NCBI RefSeq assembly: GCF_001758195.1
Contig: NZ_MASR01000001.1
Coordinates: 1,550,001 to 1,614,000 of the forward strand
DNA from: Pseudohongiella acticola
Lineage (GTDB): Bacteria; Pseudomonadota; Gammaproteobacteria; Pseudomonadales; Pseudohongiellaceae
Length of the DNA stretch: 64,000 nucleotides
Direction of reading: 5' to 3'
The translations under genes and the position numbers were made by a program. Each line of letters begins with the position of its first letter. The first letter of the stretch is position 1. The notes beneath the pieces were generated by a model. The model saw only the letters and a list, made by a program, of their open reading frames with translations, did no database searches and was not told where the DNA came from. Positions 7,727-17,001 of the stretch are shown here, in pieces.

Positions 7727-8350
7727 TTAGCGGATAAATCGACCATACTGCCAGTACTGGTCTCTGCGACTGCCAGTGGAATAATAGAAGGTGCCGTTGC
7801 CATGTTTTTCATTGGCGTAAAACTCACCTTCATAACGCTCGCCGTCGGGCCAGCGGTAAGTGCCATCACCCTCATACAGATCCTCAACAAACTCGCCCGT
7901 GTAGTTCTCAACATTGTTCTGTAACCAGTGCTCAGAATGCTTGTTGGGGGTCCAGTCCTGCACACCAAAGAAATAGGCGCCACGACCATGGCGCAGGTCA
8001 TTCTGCCACTGACCTATATACAAATCTGACACACCGTTCCAGTAGGTACCTCGCCCCTCGCGGACACCCATGACCCAGTCTCCTTCATAGTAGGCTCGAG
8101 CGCTACGACTGACCATGACCTCGTAACGCCCCTGACCGTGGAATTCGCCGTCCTGAAAGGTACCCTCATATCGATTGGTGCCTATCTCGGTTCGTACCTC
8201 AAGAATGCCGTATCCGTCTTCGCAATCCCCGTACGCGCACTCGCGACTCAATTCCGCTGGCGGATTGACCAGCCAGTTCTGCGCCGACGCAGTGGACACA
8301 CAGGCCATTGCACTAAACAGTGTCAATGCAGCTGCTATTTTCAGATTCAT
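7727..8350 (-). CDS. Exported MORN-repeat protein
   Basis: The 207-residue protein begins with a clear signal peptide (MNLKIAAALTLFSAMACVSTASA, cleavage near residue 23). About five MORN-type repeats follow, each of the form YxGxxxxGxxxGxGxY, such as YEGTFQDGEFHGQGRY, YEGDWVMGVREGRGTY and YEGEFYANEKHGNGTF. MORN repeats form beta-hairpin arrays that mediate protein or lipid contacts. A periplasmic location is predicted here, and no enzymatic domain is attached. It lies between the ABC permease (81 bases upstream) and pdxH (11 bases downstream) on one strand, so it is probably co-transcribed. The specific function is unknown. Confidence 0.85.
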   Translation of the reverse strand: MNLKIAAALTLFSAMACVSTASAQNWLVNPPAELSRECAYGDCEDGYGILEVRTEIGTNRYEGTFQDGEFHGQGRYEVMVSRSARAYYEGDWVMGVREGRGTYWNGVSDLYIGQWQNDLRHGRGAYFFGVQDWTPNKHSEHWLQNNVENYTGEFVEDLYEGDGTYRWPDGERYEGEFYANEKHGNGTFYYSTGSRRDQYWQYGRFIR

Positions 8351-8431
8351 GTTTCACTCCTGTAAACCAGATGGCGTTTCGCCACCCTACTTTGCCTGCG
8401 ATTGCGCTGAGACATCAACCAATCATCCGTG

Positions 8432-11080
8432 TCAGGCGGACAGTTGTCTGAGTACTGCCAGCGGACTGCTGTTGACAACTTTACGGGTAGCGGCAAAACC
8501 CAGCCCGGCAATGATGACTGTACCTGCCACAGGACCGGCAATCCACACCCAATAGTGCATGGCGAAGGTCTGCTGGAACACTTCCGACTGCAGGTAGTAC
8601 AGGCTGAGTTCTGCGCCGACGGTAGCAATCACCCCCGCCAGCAGGCCAATAAAGGCAAACTCTATTACCAGCGAGGTCATGATCAGTTTGCGTCCCGCGC
8701 CCAGCGTACGCAGGATGGCATTCTCCCGGAAGCGTTCATCAAGGGTGGCGTTGACGCATGACAGCAATACCAGCGCACCTGCAAGCAGCACCAGCGCCGC
8801 AATCAATTCAATCGCTGAGCTGACCTGGGCAATGATACTCTGGATCTGCTCGATCAGGGCATCTACTTCGAGCACTACGATGGTCGGGAATTGTCGCAGC
8901 AGGTCGTTGAGCAACAGTTTCTCTTCCCCTTCCAGTAACAACGTGGACAAGTAGGTCGCACCCAGATGGTCCAGTGTGCCCGGCGAGAAGATGAAAAAGA
9001 AGTTTGGCTGCATATTGTCCCAGCGCACAGTACGCATGTTGTCGACAATCGCAGTGACCTCTTGTTCATTGATGCGGAACACCAGCTCGTCGCCCAGGTT
9101 GACGTCAATGCGTTCAGCGTAATCCTGCTCTACTGACACGCGACCAGGGCTGTTGCTGTCACCCCACCAATAGCCGGCTACCACTTCGTTATCAGGCGGG
9201 AGCTGAGCAGTCCAGGTGACCTGACGATTTTCAATACGCTGTGGCCGTTCTGCATCGCCAGCGCCAGAAGAGCCCGTGTCGGACGACTCCGCATCAGCGG
9301 TGTCAGTCCCTGTTTCCTGCTGGTCGGCGCCAGCGCGTTCAGTCATGGTTGAGCGGCCCTGTTCGCCATCATCGTCGTCCCATGGGTGCGGTGCCGGTTC
9401 GCCGTTTACCGTCAGCAGGCCAGCCGACACCATGGGGTAAAACGGGTTGGCGGCGACCTCATTTTCCTGCAGGAATGCCTGCATGCCCGCAACCTGACTG
9501 TCGCTGATATTCATCATGAAATGATTGGGCGTATCTTCCGGCAGTTGCGCTTGCCAGTCATTGATCAGGTCTGTGCGCAACAATGCCAGCGTCAGCAATG
9601 ACATGATGGTCAGTGAAAACACCAGCACCTGCAGCACGCTCTGCCGCCGTCGTCGGCGCACGGCTGACATCGCCAGCATCCACGCACTGCCCGCGCGCAT
9701 ACCAGCAGCAGAGCCTGTCCGCAGGAAAACATAAGACATGGCACTCAGCACCAGTGCCACGCCCGCCACAGCAGCGATCAGAATAACGCTGATCAGCACA
9801 TCCTGGCTGTACCAGAGAATCAGTGCCAGTGCGCCGGCAATACCAAAAACATAGGGCAGTGACGTACTGAGCGGCGCATCGGCCAGGTCCTTGCGCAATA
9901 CCCGCAGTGGCGAGGTGTGCTTCAGCGCCAGCAACGGCGGCATGGCAAATGCGAACAGGCAAATGCAGGCGGTCAGCGCGCCCAGCCAGAAAGGCATCAG
10001 CGAAGCAGGTGGCAACGCAATGGGGATCACGGATTGCAGCAGCACCAGAATGCCTTCGTGCACCAGCCAACCCAGACCCGATCCCAGCACAATAGCGATC
10101 AAAAGCAGCGAAAACAGAATGCCAAAATAGATCACCGATATCTGGTTGGAGGTGCAACCCAGCGTTTTAAGAATGGCGGCATAGTCAAAATGGCGTTCAC
10201 TGTACCGCCGCGCCGTCAGGGCAATCGCGATACCGGCCAGCAATACCGCAAACAGACTGCCCAAGAGCAGGAAACTCTCGCCGCGCGCCAGCGCATCACT
10301 TACTTCCTGACTCTCATCACGCACATCTCGCAGGCGGTAGTCATTGTCAGACTGCTGCCGCACCCAGTCGGCAAACACATCCAGCACTGCCAGCTCGCCA
10401 GCAAACAGGTACCGGTAAGTTACCCGACTGCCCGGCTGAATGATATTGGTCACCGGCACGTCATCCAGATGCATCAGTACCCGAGGGCCGGCATTGTCCA
10501 TCATGTCGCCTTGTTGCCGGTCAGGCTCCTGTACCAGTACGCGCGAGACCACAAACTCACCATCGCCGACATAAAGCGTATCGCCAATATCAATGCCCAG
10601 GCTGGGCAGAACACGCGACTCAACCCACACCTCACCCCGTGCCGGCCCCCCGGTCTCGGTATAGGCGGCGCCAAACGGCTGGTCAGCCACGCGCAGCTCG
10701 CCGCGCAACGGATATCTCTCGCTGACTGCCTTGGCTGCCACCAGCAGATTGCCCTGATCAGAGAAAACCATTGAGGCAAACGCCTGAACTTCGGCCGTGG
10801 CCAGACCCCGCTGTGATGCCTCCGCCAGCCATTCGCGTGGCGGCTGCTGACGACCACTGAGCACACGGTCTGCAGCCAGCATGGTGGCCGACTCCTGCAC
10901 CAGTGCACGCTCCAGGCGATCGGTAAACAGGGCGATACCGCTGACCGAGGTTACCGCCATCACCATGGCCAGCAACAACAAGCGCAGCTCGCCGCCGCGC
11001 CAGTCACGCCACAACAGGCGCAGGGCAACTCTGAACAGCGTCGTCGGTGTGGCAGAGACCGTCTGCGCTGAGTCAGACAT
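8432..11080 (-). CDS. YbbP-like FtsX-family ABC transporter permease
   Basis: This 882-residue inner-membrane protein has an N-terminal transmembrane helix ([22 protein letters not shown]), a large periplasmic domain, two FtsX/MacB-type membrane blocks and a second periplasmic domain. The architecture is that of YbbP, partner of the ATPase YbbA. Tellingly, tesA lies divergently beside ybbA, as in E. coli. Such transporters are thought to extract or move envelope lipids or proteins, with a thioesterase/lysophospholipase neighbour, but the substrate is not established. An acidic low-complexity insertion (DDDDGEQG to GDAERPQ, DNA about 9240-9385) interrupts the second periplasmic domain. Its ATG overlaps the ATPase stop by 8 bases. 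Confidence 0.92.
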   Translation of the reverse strand: MSDSAQTVSATPTTLFRVALRLLWRDWRGGELRLLLLAMVMAVTSVSGIALFTDRLERALVQESATMLAADRVLSGRQQPPREWLAEASQRGLATAEVQAFASMVFSDQGNLLVAAKAVSERYPLRGELRVADQPFGAAYTETGGPARGEVWVESRVLPSLGIDIGDTLYVGDGEFVVSRVLVQEPDRQQGDMMDNAGPRVLMHLDDVPVTNIIQPGSRVTYRYLFAGELAVLDVFADWVRQQSDNDYRLRDVRDESQEVSDALARGESFLLLGSLFAVLLAGIAIALTARRYSERHFDYAAILKTLGCTSNQISVIYFGILFSLLLIAIVLGSGLGWLVHEGILVLLQSVIPIALPPASLMPFWLGALTACICLFAFAMPPLLALKHTSPLRVLRKDLADAPLSTSLPYVFGIAGALALILWYSQDVLISVILIAAVAGVALVLSAMSYVFLRTGSAAGMRAGSAWMLAMSAVRRRRRQSVLQVLVFSLTIMSLLTLALLRTDLINDWQAQLPEDTPNHFMMNISDSQVAGMQAFLQENEVAANPFYPMVSAGLLTVNGEPAPHPWDDDDGEQGRSTMTERAGADQQETGTDTADAESSDTGSSGAGDAERPQRIENRQVTWTAQLPPDNEVVAGYWWGDSNSPGRVSVEQDYAERIDVNLGDELVFRINEQEVTAIVDNMRTVRWDNMQPNFFFIFSPGTLDHLGATYLSTLLLEGEEKLLLNDLLRQFPTIVVLEVDALIEQIQSIIAQVSSAIELIAALVLLAGALVLLSCVNATLDERFRENAILRTLGAGRKLIMTSLVIEFAFIGLLAGVIATVGAELSLYYLQSEVFQQTFAMHYWVWIAGPVAGTVIIAGLGFAATRKVVNSSPLAVLRQLSA

Positions 11081-11771
11081 GGGCGGGCTCTCCGGTAGTC
11101 ACGTCCTCAGTGATCTCACCGGCCACCAGTCGCACCAGGCGGCCACACCGCTGCGCCAGCCGGTCATCGTGGGTGACCAGCACAAGGGTGGTGCCGAATT
11201 CAGCGTTGAGCGAAAACAGCAGATCAATAACTTTGGCCCCGGTGGCGGCATCCAGATTACCGGTGGGCTCATCGGCAAACAGGATTTTGGCTTCAGAGGC
11301 AAATGCACGGGCAATGGCAACGCGTTGCTGTTCGCCACCGGAGAGCTGATTGGGGTAGTGCTGAAGGCGCGACTCCAGGCCGACCCGCTGTAACAGATTA
11401 GCTGCCTTGCTGCGGGCATCACGGTCATTTTTCAGCTCAATGGGCAACATCACGTTTTCCAGAGCCGTCAGACTGGGCAACAATTGAAACGACTGGAACA
11501 CAAAACCCACAGATCGACCACGCAACTGGGCGCGCTCTTCTTCATCCATGGCACTCAGGTTCTGGCCATCGAGCAGCATGTCACCGGTGCTGGCGCTGTC
11601 CAGTCCGGCCATCAGGCCCAGTAAGGTCGACTTGCCTGACCCCGAGACTCCGACAATAGCCACCGCCTCTGCAGCTTCAATGCTCAACGAAATATCCTTC
11701 AGGATGACCAGTTGGCCCTCGCTGGTTGCCACCTGTTTGCACAGATTCCTGGCTTCAATCATTGCTGTCAT
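11073..11771 (-). CDS. YbbA-like ABC transporter ATPase
   Basis: This is a LolD/MacB-class ATPase of about 232 residues that powers the YbbP-like permease encoded immediately downstream. The Walker A motif is GVSGSGKST, the signature is [14 protein letters not shown], the Walker B is [12 protein letters not shown] and the H-loop is LVTHD. A Q-loop is present in [16 protein letters not shown]. ATGs at 11780, 11771 and 11762 are all possible; AGAGG upstream spaces best with 11771. It is first in a likely ybbA-ybbP-MORN-pdxH transcript and divergent from tesA. Confidence 0.93.
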   Translation of the reverse strand: MTAMIEARNLCKQVATSEGQLVILKDISLSIEAAEAVAIVGVSGSGKSTLLGLMAGLDSASTGDMLLDGQNLSAMDEEERAQLRGRSVGFVFQSFQLLPSLTALENVMLPIELKNDRDARSKAANLLQRVGLESRLQHYPNQLSGGEQQRVAIARAFASEAKILFADEPTGNLDAATGAKVIDLLFSLNAEFGTTLVLVTHDDRLAQRCGRLVRLVAGEITEDVTTGEPAHV

Positions 11772-11978
11772 ACAGACCATTGCCTCTGAGTAGATACGGG
11801 GGAGCTGAATGACCGCCCCGGGAATTAAATAATACGTCCACGCGCCTGTAACCGGTTCATTACATCAGTGGACCGGGATTGAATCCCGATCGTATAAACA
11901 GTACTTTACCCTGTATTGACATGTTGCGGAGACCAACTGTCGCCGGAAACCGCCATTGTAACGAGATTGTACGGACTT

Positions 11979-12683
11979 ATGACCCCTATGGCCCTGAATT
12001 GCAAAATACCAGCACAACCACAACCGGCTCGCCTCGACCGCACCCGGTATGGCGCCCTGCTGGGCCTGCTTTTGCTGATCGCGGGTGTTTTCAGCAACGT
12101 CAATGCAGAAGCAGACAACACTCGCGTGCTGCTGGTGTTCGGTGACAGCCTGAGCGCCGCCTATCGTATGGAAGAACGTGACGGCTGGGTCGCTCGCCTG
12201 CAACAACGCCTGCATGACCAGCCCGCGCCGGTGCAGGTCGTCAACGGCAGTGTCAGTGGCGAAACCACCGCCGGCGGCCGCGCCCGACTGCCGGCCATGC
12301 TCAGCGCCCACAGCCCGGACATCGTGATTCTGGAACTGGGCGGTAATGATGGTCTGCGCGGCTTGCCTGTGACCAGCATCCGCGAGAACCTCGAACACAT
12401 GATTCAGCTAAGTCAGCAGGCCGGTGCCCAGGTGATATTGGCCGGCATCCAGATTCCACCCAATTATGGCCCTCGCTACACAGCGCCGTTCTACGCACAG
12501 TATGAAGAGCTGGCAGAACAATATGACCTGGTACGTATCCCCTTCCTGCTTGAAGGTATTGCCGACAATGCCGCCCTGATGCAGGACGATGGCATTCACC
12601 CCACGGCCGAGGCGCAACCGATGATAGTCGACTCCGTCTGGCCGGTGCTTCAGCAAGTACTCAGGGCAGAGGTTTCACCCTGA
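11979..12683 (+). CDS. tesA: Periplasmic SGNH esterase / acyl-CoA thioesterase I TesA
   Basis: TesA-type enzymes are multifunctional thioesterase/lysophospholipase L1/arylesterases in the periplasm. The SGNH blocks are visible: FGDSLSAAY (nucleophile Ser), the Gly of NGSVSGETT, ELGGNDGLRG (Asn) and DGIHPTAEAQ (Asp/His dyad). A hydrophobic signal segment (ALLGLLLLIAGVFSNVNA) precedes the mature domain. Starts at 11979 or 11988 are equally plausible; a GTG/ATG further upstream would give an unusually long leader. It is divergent from ybbA, the classical arrangement, and its last 23 bases overlap the end of the convergent MFS gene. Confidence 0.94.
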   Translation: MTPMALNCKIPAQPQPARLDRTRYGALLGLLLLIAGVFSNVNAEADNTRVLLVFGDSLSAAYRMEERDGWVARLQQRLHDQPAPVQVVNGSVSGETTAGGRARLPAMLSAHSPDIVILELGGNDGLRGLPVTSIRENLEHMIQLSQQAGAQVILAGIQIPPNYGPRYTAPFYAQYEELAEQYDLVRIPFLLEGIADNAALMQDDGIHPTAEAQPMIVDSVWPVLQQVLRAEVSP

Positions 12684-13935
12684 TCACAGGTCTCTGATCC
12701 GACATCAGCATCAGCATCACGGCCGCCCCCAGATTACAGAACGCCATCAGTAGAAAGGCATTGTCATAGTTGCCGAAGCGGTCATAGTAAGCGGCAGCCA
12801 GCACAGGCCCCAATGCGGTCATAGCGAAGGTGAACGGCATCGCTGTGGCACGCACAGCTCCCAGATAACGACGGCCAAAAAACGTGGCCCAGATCACCTC
12901 CTGCAGCGGGATCAATCCACCCCAGCCCACCCCCATGATCAGAAATGCGGCATAGACCAGAAAATCGTTCTGCGCCTGCACCGCCAACACAATGATGATC
13001 AGCGAAAAGCCGGTGATGCCAGCACCGATGGCTGCCAGTGGCCGGGCGCTGTAGCGATCGATGAACAGCCCCCAGAATGGTTTGCTGATAAACGATGGTA
13101 TCGAACTCAGAGAAATCATGGAGGCGGCAACAATGCGCGAATAACCGGCATCGGTCATGAACGGCACAGTCTGCAACAACATCACCGTAATCGAAATCTG
13201 GAACAGACCAAAGGCCACCACCAGCGCATAAAAGCGTCCCGTGCGCATGGCCTGGCGCCGCGTCATCGAACTGGCAAAGTCCAGGCGTGCCTTGTCACCC
13301 ATTTCTGACGCCATTTCATCGGCCGTGTGTCCATCCGGGTTCATGGCATAGTCTTCCGGGCTGCGGCGAATAACCAGTGCGGCTGGCAGCGTCAACACGG
13401 CAGCACCAATACCCAGCACGTGCCATGCCTGCCGCCAGCCGAACATATCAACCAGCCAGGTCGTCAGAGGCGGCAATAATACCCCGCTCAGTGATATTCC
13501 CATGGCCGCCAGAGCAACCGCCCGCCCCCGGCGCTCGACAAACCATTTGCCCAGCGTGACATTAACCACCAGGTTGCCAATCATGGCTGCACCGATGGTC
13601 AGGATGACACCGTTGATCAGCACCCACTGCGTCAAGGTCTGAACGCTGCCCAGAAAGTAAACGGCAATTGAAAGAACAATCAGGCCGAAAAGGATAAACG
13701 GTCGGCCGCCGTATTTATCAACGCCGGCGCCAATAAAAAAGCCGGTAAATGCCGCCACCATCTGTCCGATGGAACGCGCCGAGGTGAATTCGGCACGTGT
13801 CCAGTCGAAGGTTTCGGTCATTGGAATCGTGAACGGACCGATAATGTAATTCTGCAGACCAACGGCCACAAACTGGGTGACAAAGGCAGCCGCAATAATC
13901 CAGTAGCCGTAAAAGACCGGTTGTTTATCCGCCAC
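12661..13935 (-). CDS. Major facilitator superfamily transporter
   Basis: This 424-residue inner-membrane carrier has about twelve hydrophobic segments and a central cytoplasmic loop (residues about 190-225). Its start, GYWIIAAAFVTQFVAVGLQNYIIGPF, with the later WTRAEF segment, resembles the monocarboxylate/oxalate-formate-type MFS carriers. The substrate is not predictable. The GTG start at 13935 overlaps the end of pdxJ by 11 bases, so it is the last gene of the bcp-hydrolase-pdxJ-MFS run. The 3' end overlaps tesA in a convergent tail-to-tail arrangement. Confidence 0.9.
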   Translation of the reverse strand: MADKQPVFYGYWIIAAAFVTQFVAVGLQNYIIGPFTIPMTETFDWTRAEFTSARSIGQMVAAFTGFFIGAGVDKYGGRPFILFGLIVLSIAVYFLGSVQTLTQWVLINGVILTIGAAMIGNLVVNVTLGKWFVERRGRAVALAAMGISLSGVLLPPLTTWLVDMFGWRQAWHVLGIGAAVLTLPAALVIRRSPEDYAMNPDGHTADEMASEMGDKARLDFASSMTRRQAMRTGRFYALVVAFGLFQISITVMLLQTVPFMTDAGYSRIVAASMISLSSIPSFISKPFWGLFIDRYSARPLAAIGAGITGFSLIIIVLAVQAQNDFLVYAAFLIMGVGWGGLIPLQEVIWATFFGRRYLGAVRATAMPFTFAMTALGPVLAAAYYDRFGNYDNAFLLMAFCNLGAAVMLMLMSDQRPVIRVKPLP

Positions 13936-14701
13936 GGCTGGCGCTACTCAGATCGGGCGCCGGCGCTGCTGCGATTATCGCCTGATAGCGGCGCAACACT
14001 TCGTCCATGCCCAGCTCCAGAGATTCGACAACCAATGCATGACCGATGGATACCTCCAGCACCTGACCGCCTGACAGAAACAGCGCCAGGTTGTCCAGAT
14101 TGAGGTCATGACCAGCGTTTACCCCCAGACCGCACGCTACGGCGCGGTCGGCGGTCTCTAAATAGTCCTGCAATACTGCCTGAGTTTGCGCACCATCGCC
14201 GGCAGCAAAAATGCGGGCAAAGTGTTCCGTGTATAACTCGATTCGATCAGCGCCAACTTCTGCTGCCAGTTCAGCGGCTGCCGGCACGGGATCCAGAAAC
14301 AGGCTGCTGCGCACACCCCACTGTCGCAACAGGGGAAGGACCTGACCCAGTAGTTCCCGGTTTTTTGCCACCTGCCAGCCATGGTCCGAGGTCAGTTGAC
14401 CCGGTTCGTCGGGCACCAGCGTACATTGCGCCGGTCGCAGGGCATCGATCAGCGCCATAAAATCAGACGAAGGATAACCCTCGACATTGAACTCCACGTC
14501 AGGATGGTCCTTAAGAAAGGCAGCAAGATCACGCGCATCCTGTCGGGTAATATGTCGCTCATCCGGACGCGGATGCACAGTAATCCCTTTGATACCGTGA
14601 CCGATGATTTTGCGCACAAAATGCAGCAGATCAGGATAATTGGTGCCGCGGGAATTTCGCAGCAACGCGATCTTGTTTACATTGACACTGAGGACAGTCA
14701 T
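13925..14701 (-). CDS. pdxJ: Pyridoxine 5'-phosphate synthase
   Basis: PdxJ condenses 1-deoxyxylulose 5-phosphate with 3-amino-2-oxopropyl phosphate to form PNP, the last de novo step of vitamin B6 synthesis. The 258-residue TIM-barrel protein shows VNVNKIALLRNSRGTNYPD, GITVHPRPDERHI with the catalytic His region, VEFNVEGYP, CTLVPDEPGQLTSDHGW, IELYTEHFA and GLGVNAGHDLNLDNL. The ATG overlaps the upstream hydrolase stop (ATGA) and its TAA lies within the MFS start region, so translation is coupled on both sides. Confidence 0.97.
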   Translation of the reverse strand: MTVLSVNVNKIALLRNSRGTNYPDLLHFVRKIIGHGIKGITVHPRPDERHITRQDARDLAAFLKDHPDVEFNVEGYPSSDFMALIDALRPAQCTLVPDEPGQLTSDHGWQVAKNRELLGQVLPLLRQWGVRSSLFLDPVPAAAELAAEVGADRIELYTEHFARIFAAGDGAQTQAVLQDYLETADRAVACGLGVNAGHDLNLDNLALFLSGGQVLEVSIGHALVVESLELGMDEVLRRYQAIIAAAPAPDLSSASRGG

Positions 14702-15504
14702 GAGCTTGCCTGTGGTTTTCCGGAAGAGTTTTCAGAGAGAAAGTCGAGTACCAGACGATTAAACGTTTCGGGTTTTTCCGCATGCAGCCAATGGCCGGCC
14801 TGCATCAGCGTTTTGATGGTCGCACGCGGAAAATGTCGCAGGGTTTCATCGCGGTGCGAGGTGTTGATATAGTCAGACAGGTCTCCTCGAATGAACAGTA
14901 CGTCCCCGTCGAAAACACCGTCACTTTCCGGTTTGTCCCGCAATGCCGGATAACTGTCTCGCAATACCGGCAGGTTGATACGCCAACTGTAATTGCCTTC
15001 ACTGTCTCGCGTCAGATTGCTGAGCAGGAACTGCCTGACCACTTCGTCTTCAACCCAGGAGGCCAGCTGCTGCTCTGCCTGCGACCGGCTCGTCAACGCC
15101 TCAACATCCAGTGCGCACATACCGTCAAAGATTTCATCATGCTCGCCACGCTCACCACCGTACTTCACCGGTGCGATATCGGCGATCACCAGACGCCTGA
15201 TGCGTCCAGGATGATCCATGGCCAGCTGCATGGCAACCTTTCCACCCATCGAATGCCCCAGCACATGCGCAGACTCAAGTCCCTGGTCTTCCATGAAGGC
15301 GAGCACGTCCTGCGCCATGACGGGATAGGACATGGCATCGTCATGCGGTGAACCACCATGGTTGCGCAGATCGAGGGCGTAGACGGTGTAGTGATCGGCC
15401 AGCTTGCGACTGTGCCATGCCCAGTTGCTCAGGCTGCCAAACAGCCCGTGCAATATAAGCAGGGGTTCGCCGGTTTCACCATTCCGCCGAAAGTTCAGCT
15501 TCAC
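14698..15504 (-). CDS. Alpha/beta-hydrolase, YbfF-like esterase
   Basis: The 268-residue cytoplasmic alpha/beta-hydrolase has LLILHGLFGSLSNW (oxyanion region), LDLRNHGGSPH, the nucleophile elbow GHSMGGKVAM and a C-terminal GHWLHAEKPE carrying the catalytic His. This pattern is closest to the YbfF esterase group, which acts on short acyl thioesters or esters in vitro; the natural substrate is unknown. It overlaps bcp by 4 bases upstream and pdxJ by 4 bases downstream (both ATGA), inside a four-gene run. Confidence 0.92.
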   Translation of the reverse strand: MKLNFRRNGETGEPLLILHGLFGSLSNWAWHSRKLADHYTVYALDLRNHGGSPHDDAMSYPVMAQDVLAFMEDQGLESAHVLGHSMGGKVAMQLAMDHPGRIRRLVIADIAPVKYGGERGEHDEIFDGMCALDVEALTSRSQAEQQLASWVEDEVVRQFLLSNLTRDSEGNYSWRINLPVLRDSYPALRDKPESDGVFDGDVLFIRGDLSDYINTSHRDETLRHFPRATIKTLMQAGHWLHAEKPETFNRLVLDFLSENSSGKPQASS

Positions 15505-15974
15505 AGGTTGCCCCTGATCCAGCCCAGCACTTCATCATGATGGGTCTTGGTTTTGACCTTGTTGATAACATGCCGCAGCTTGCCGTCCTTGTCGATGATG
15601 TAAGTCTGGCGCAGGATGCCATCATATTCCCGGCCCATGAATTTTTTCAGGCCCCAGGCACCGTATTTGTCGGCCACAGCATGATCTTCATCGGATAGCA
15701 GGCTGAAATTCAGGGACTCCTTGTCGATGAACTTCTGCAACCTGTTGACCGGGTCCGGACTCACACCCAGAACCACCGTGTCCTGGGCGGCGAGCTCCGC
15801 CTCGCTGTCTCGCAGGCCACATGCCTGCACCGTGCAACCGGGTGTCATGGCTTTGGGATAAAAGTACAGAATGACATTCTTTTTGCCCTTGAAATCAGCC
15901 AGCGCAACCGTGTTTGCGTCCTGATCCTGCAACCTGAATGCCGGTGCTGACTTGCCAATAGCGGGAATAGACAT
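15501..15974 (-). CDS. bcp: Thioredoxin-dependent peroxiredoxin Bcp
   Basis: Bcp/PrxQ reduces hydroperoxides in the cytoplasm. The 157-residue sequence contains LYFYPKAMTPGCTVQACGLRD, where the first Cys is the peroxidatic residue and the second, five residues later, the resolving Cys of the PrxQ type. VVLGVSPDPV and the FMGREYDGILRQTYIIDKDGK segment also fit. The ATG at 15974 follows GAGGAG by nine bases and is preferred over a longer frame to 16016. It is the first gene of the bcp-hydrolase-pdxJ-MFS operon and divergent from cobB. Confidence 0.96.
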   Translation of the reverse strand: MSIPAIGKSAPAFRLQDQDANTVALADFKGKKNVILYFYPKAMTPGCTVQACGLRDSEAELAAQDTVVLGVSPDPVNRLQKFIDKESLNFSLLSDEDHAVADKYGAWGLKKFMGREYDGILRQTYIIDKDGKLRHVINKVKTKTHHDEVLGWIRGNL

Positions 15975-16146
15975 AAATTTGCTCCTCGAATATTGGCAGT
16001 AGTATACCGTCACCATTGGTTTGCTTCATCCCCTGGCTTGAGACTGGCGGGGTTAACAGGCCATAATGCCATTGCTACACAGCAATGCACGCACGACAGA
16101 ACAAGATAGAACAAGACAAAACAGTATAAAAAGGCAGCAGACATTT

Positions 16147-16869
16147 ATGGCAGCAGCCAGACGCATCGTGGTGTTAACCGGCGCCGGCATTTCCGCCGAG
16201 TCCGGCATCCAGACTTTCAGAGCCAGCGACGGTCTGTGGGAGAATCACCGCATCGAGGACGTAGCAACGCCAGAGGGTTTTGCCGCCAACCCGGTGGCGG
16301 TGCACCAGTTCTACAACGACCGGCGCCAAAGGCTGCTGGACACGGACATTCGCCCCAACCCGGCGCACAGTGCGCTGGCGCGACTGGAACACACTGTTGT
16401 CGATCGCCCAGAGCATGACTTTCTGCTGGTCACGCAGAATATCGACAACCTGCATGAACGCGCGGGCAGTCAGGCCCTGGTGCATATGCATGGCGAGCTA
16501 CTAAAAATTCGCTGCGAGCAAAGCGGACTGATCTTTGATACACGCGAAGACCTGACATTGGATACTTGTTGCCGGTGCTGCCGCGAACCTGGCAACCTGC
16601 GCCCACACGTGGTCTGGTTTGGTGAAATTCCGCTGGCCATGGCCAAAATCAGCAAGGCACTGGAACAGTGCGACCTCTTTGTTGCCATCGGCACGTCCGG
16701 CAACGTCTACCCGGCCGCCGGTTTTTTTGAACTGGCACGTGACCATGGTGCGCACACCGTAGAGCTGAACCTGGAATCAACCAACGCTGCGTTTGACGAA
16801 CACATCTGTGGCCCGGCAAGTACCGTGGTACCCGAGTTTGTTGAGCGCCTGCTCAGGCGTGCAAACTGA
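16147..16869 (+). CDS. cobB: NAD-dependent protein deacylase (sirtuin, CobB-like)
   Basis: The 240-residue sirtuin has [16 protein letters not shown] for NAD binding, [12 protein letters not shown] with the family Asn-Asp, the catalytic His in [10 protein letters not shown], and [15 protein letters not shown] contains the Tyr-xx-Arg pair associated with recognition of succinyl/malonyl-lysine in class III sirtuins. The zinc region has CCRCC with one upstream Cys (RCEQSG), resembling E. coli CobB. The ATG at 16147 is used because the longer frame adds 27 non-homologous residues. It is a single gene ending at a bidirectional terminator. Confidence 0.95.
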   Translation: MAAARRIVVLTGAGISAESGIQTFRASDGLWENHRIEDVATPEGFAANPVAVHQFYNDRRQRLLDTDIRPNPAHSALARLEHTVVDRPEHDFLLVTQNIDNLHERAGSQALVHMHGELLKIRCEQSGLIFDTREDLTLDTCCRCCREPGNLRPHVVWFGEIPLAMAKISKALEQCDLFVAIGTSGNVYPAAGFFELARDHGAHTVELNLESTNAAFDEHICGPASTVVPEFVERLLRRAN

Positions 16870-16940
16870 CCTGGAAGTTGCTGATTGTAGTGGCTGACGG
16901 TAGTGGGGGATTTTTGCTGGAGCACGATTCGAAGGAATAA

Positions 16941-16969
16941 AAAAAGGCGAACCGAAGTTCGCCTTTTTT
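16941..16969. terminator. Bidirectional rho-independent terminator, cobB / TonB receptor
   Basis: AAAAAGGCGAAC (16941-16952) pairs perfectly with GTTCGCCTTTTT (16957-16968) around a CGAA tetraloop. A T-run on either strand makes it usable in both directions between the convergent cobB and receptor genes. A second perfect inverted repeat, AGCCGGGTT-A-AACCCGGCT, follows at 16975-16993 without a T-run. Confidence 0.9.
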
Positions 16970-17001
16970 GTTCGAGCCGGGTTAAACCCGGCTGAATCCC
17001 C

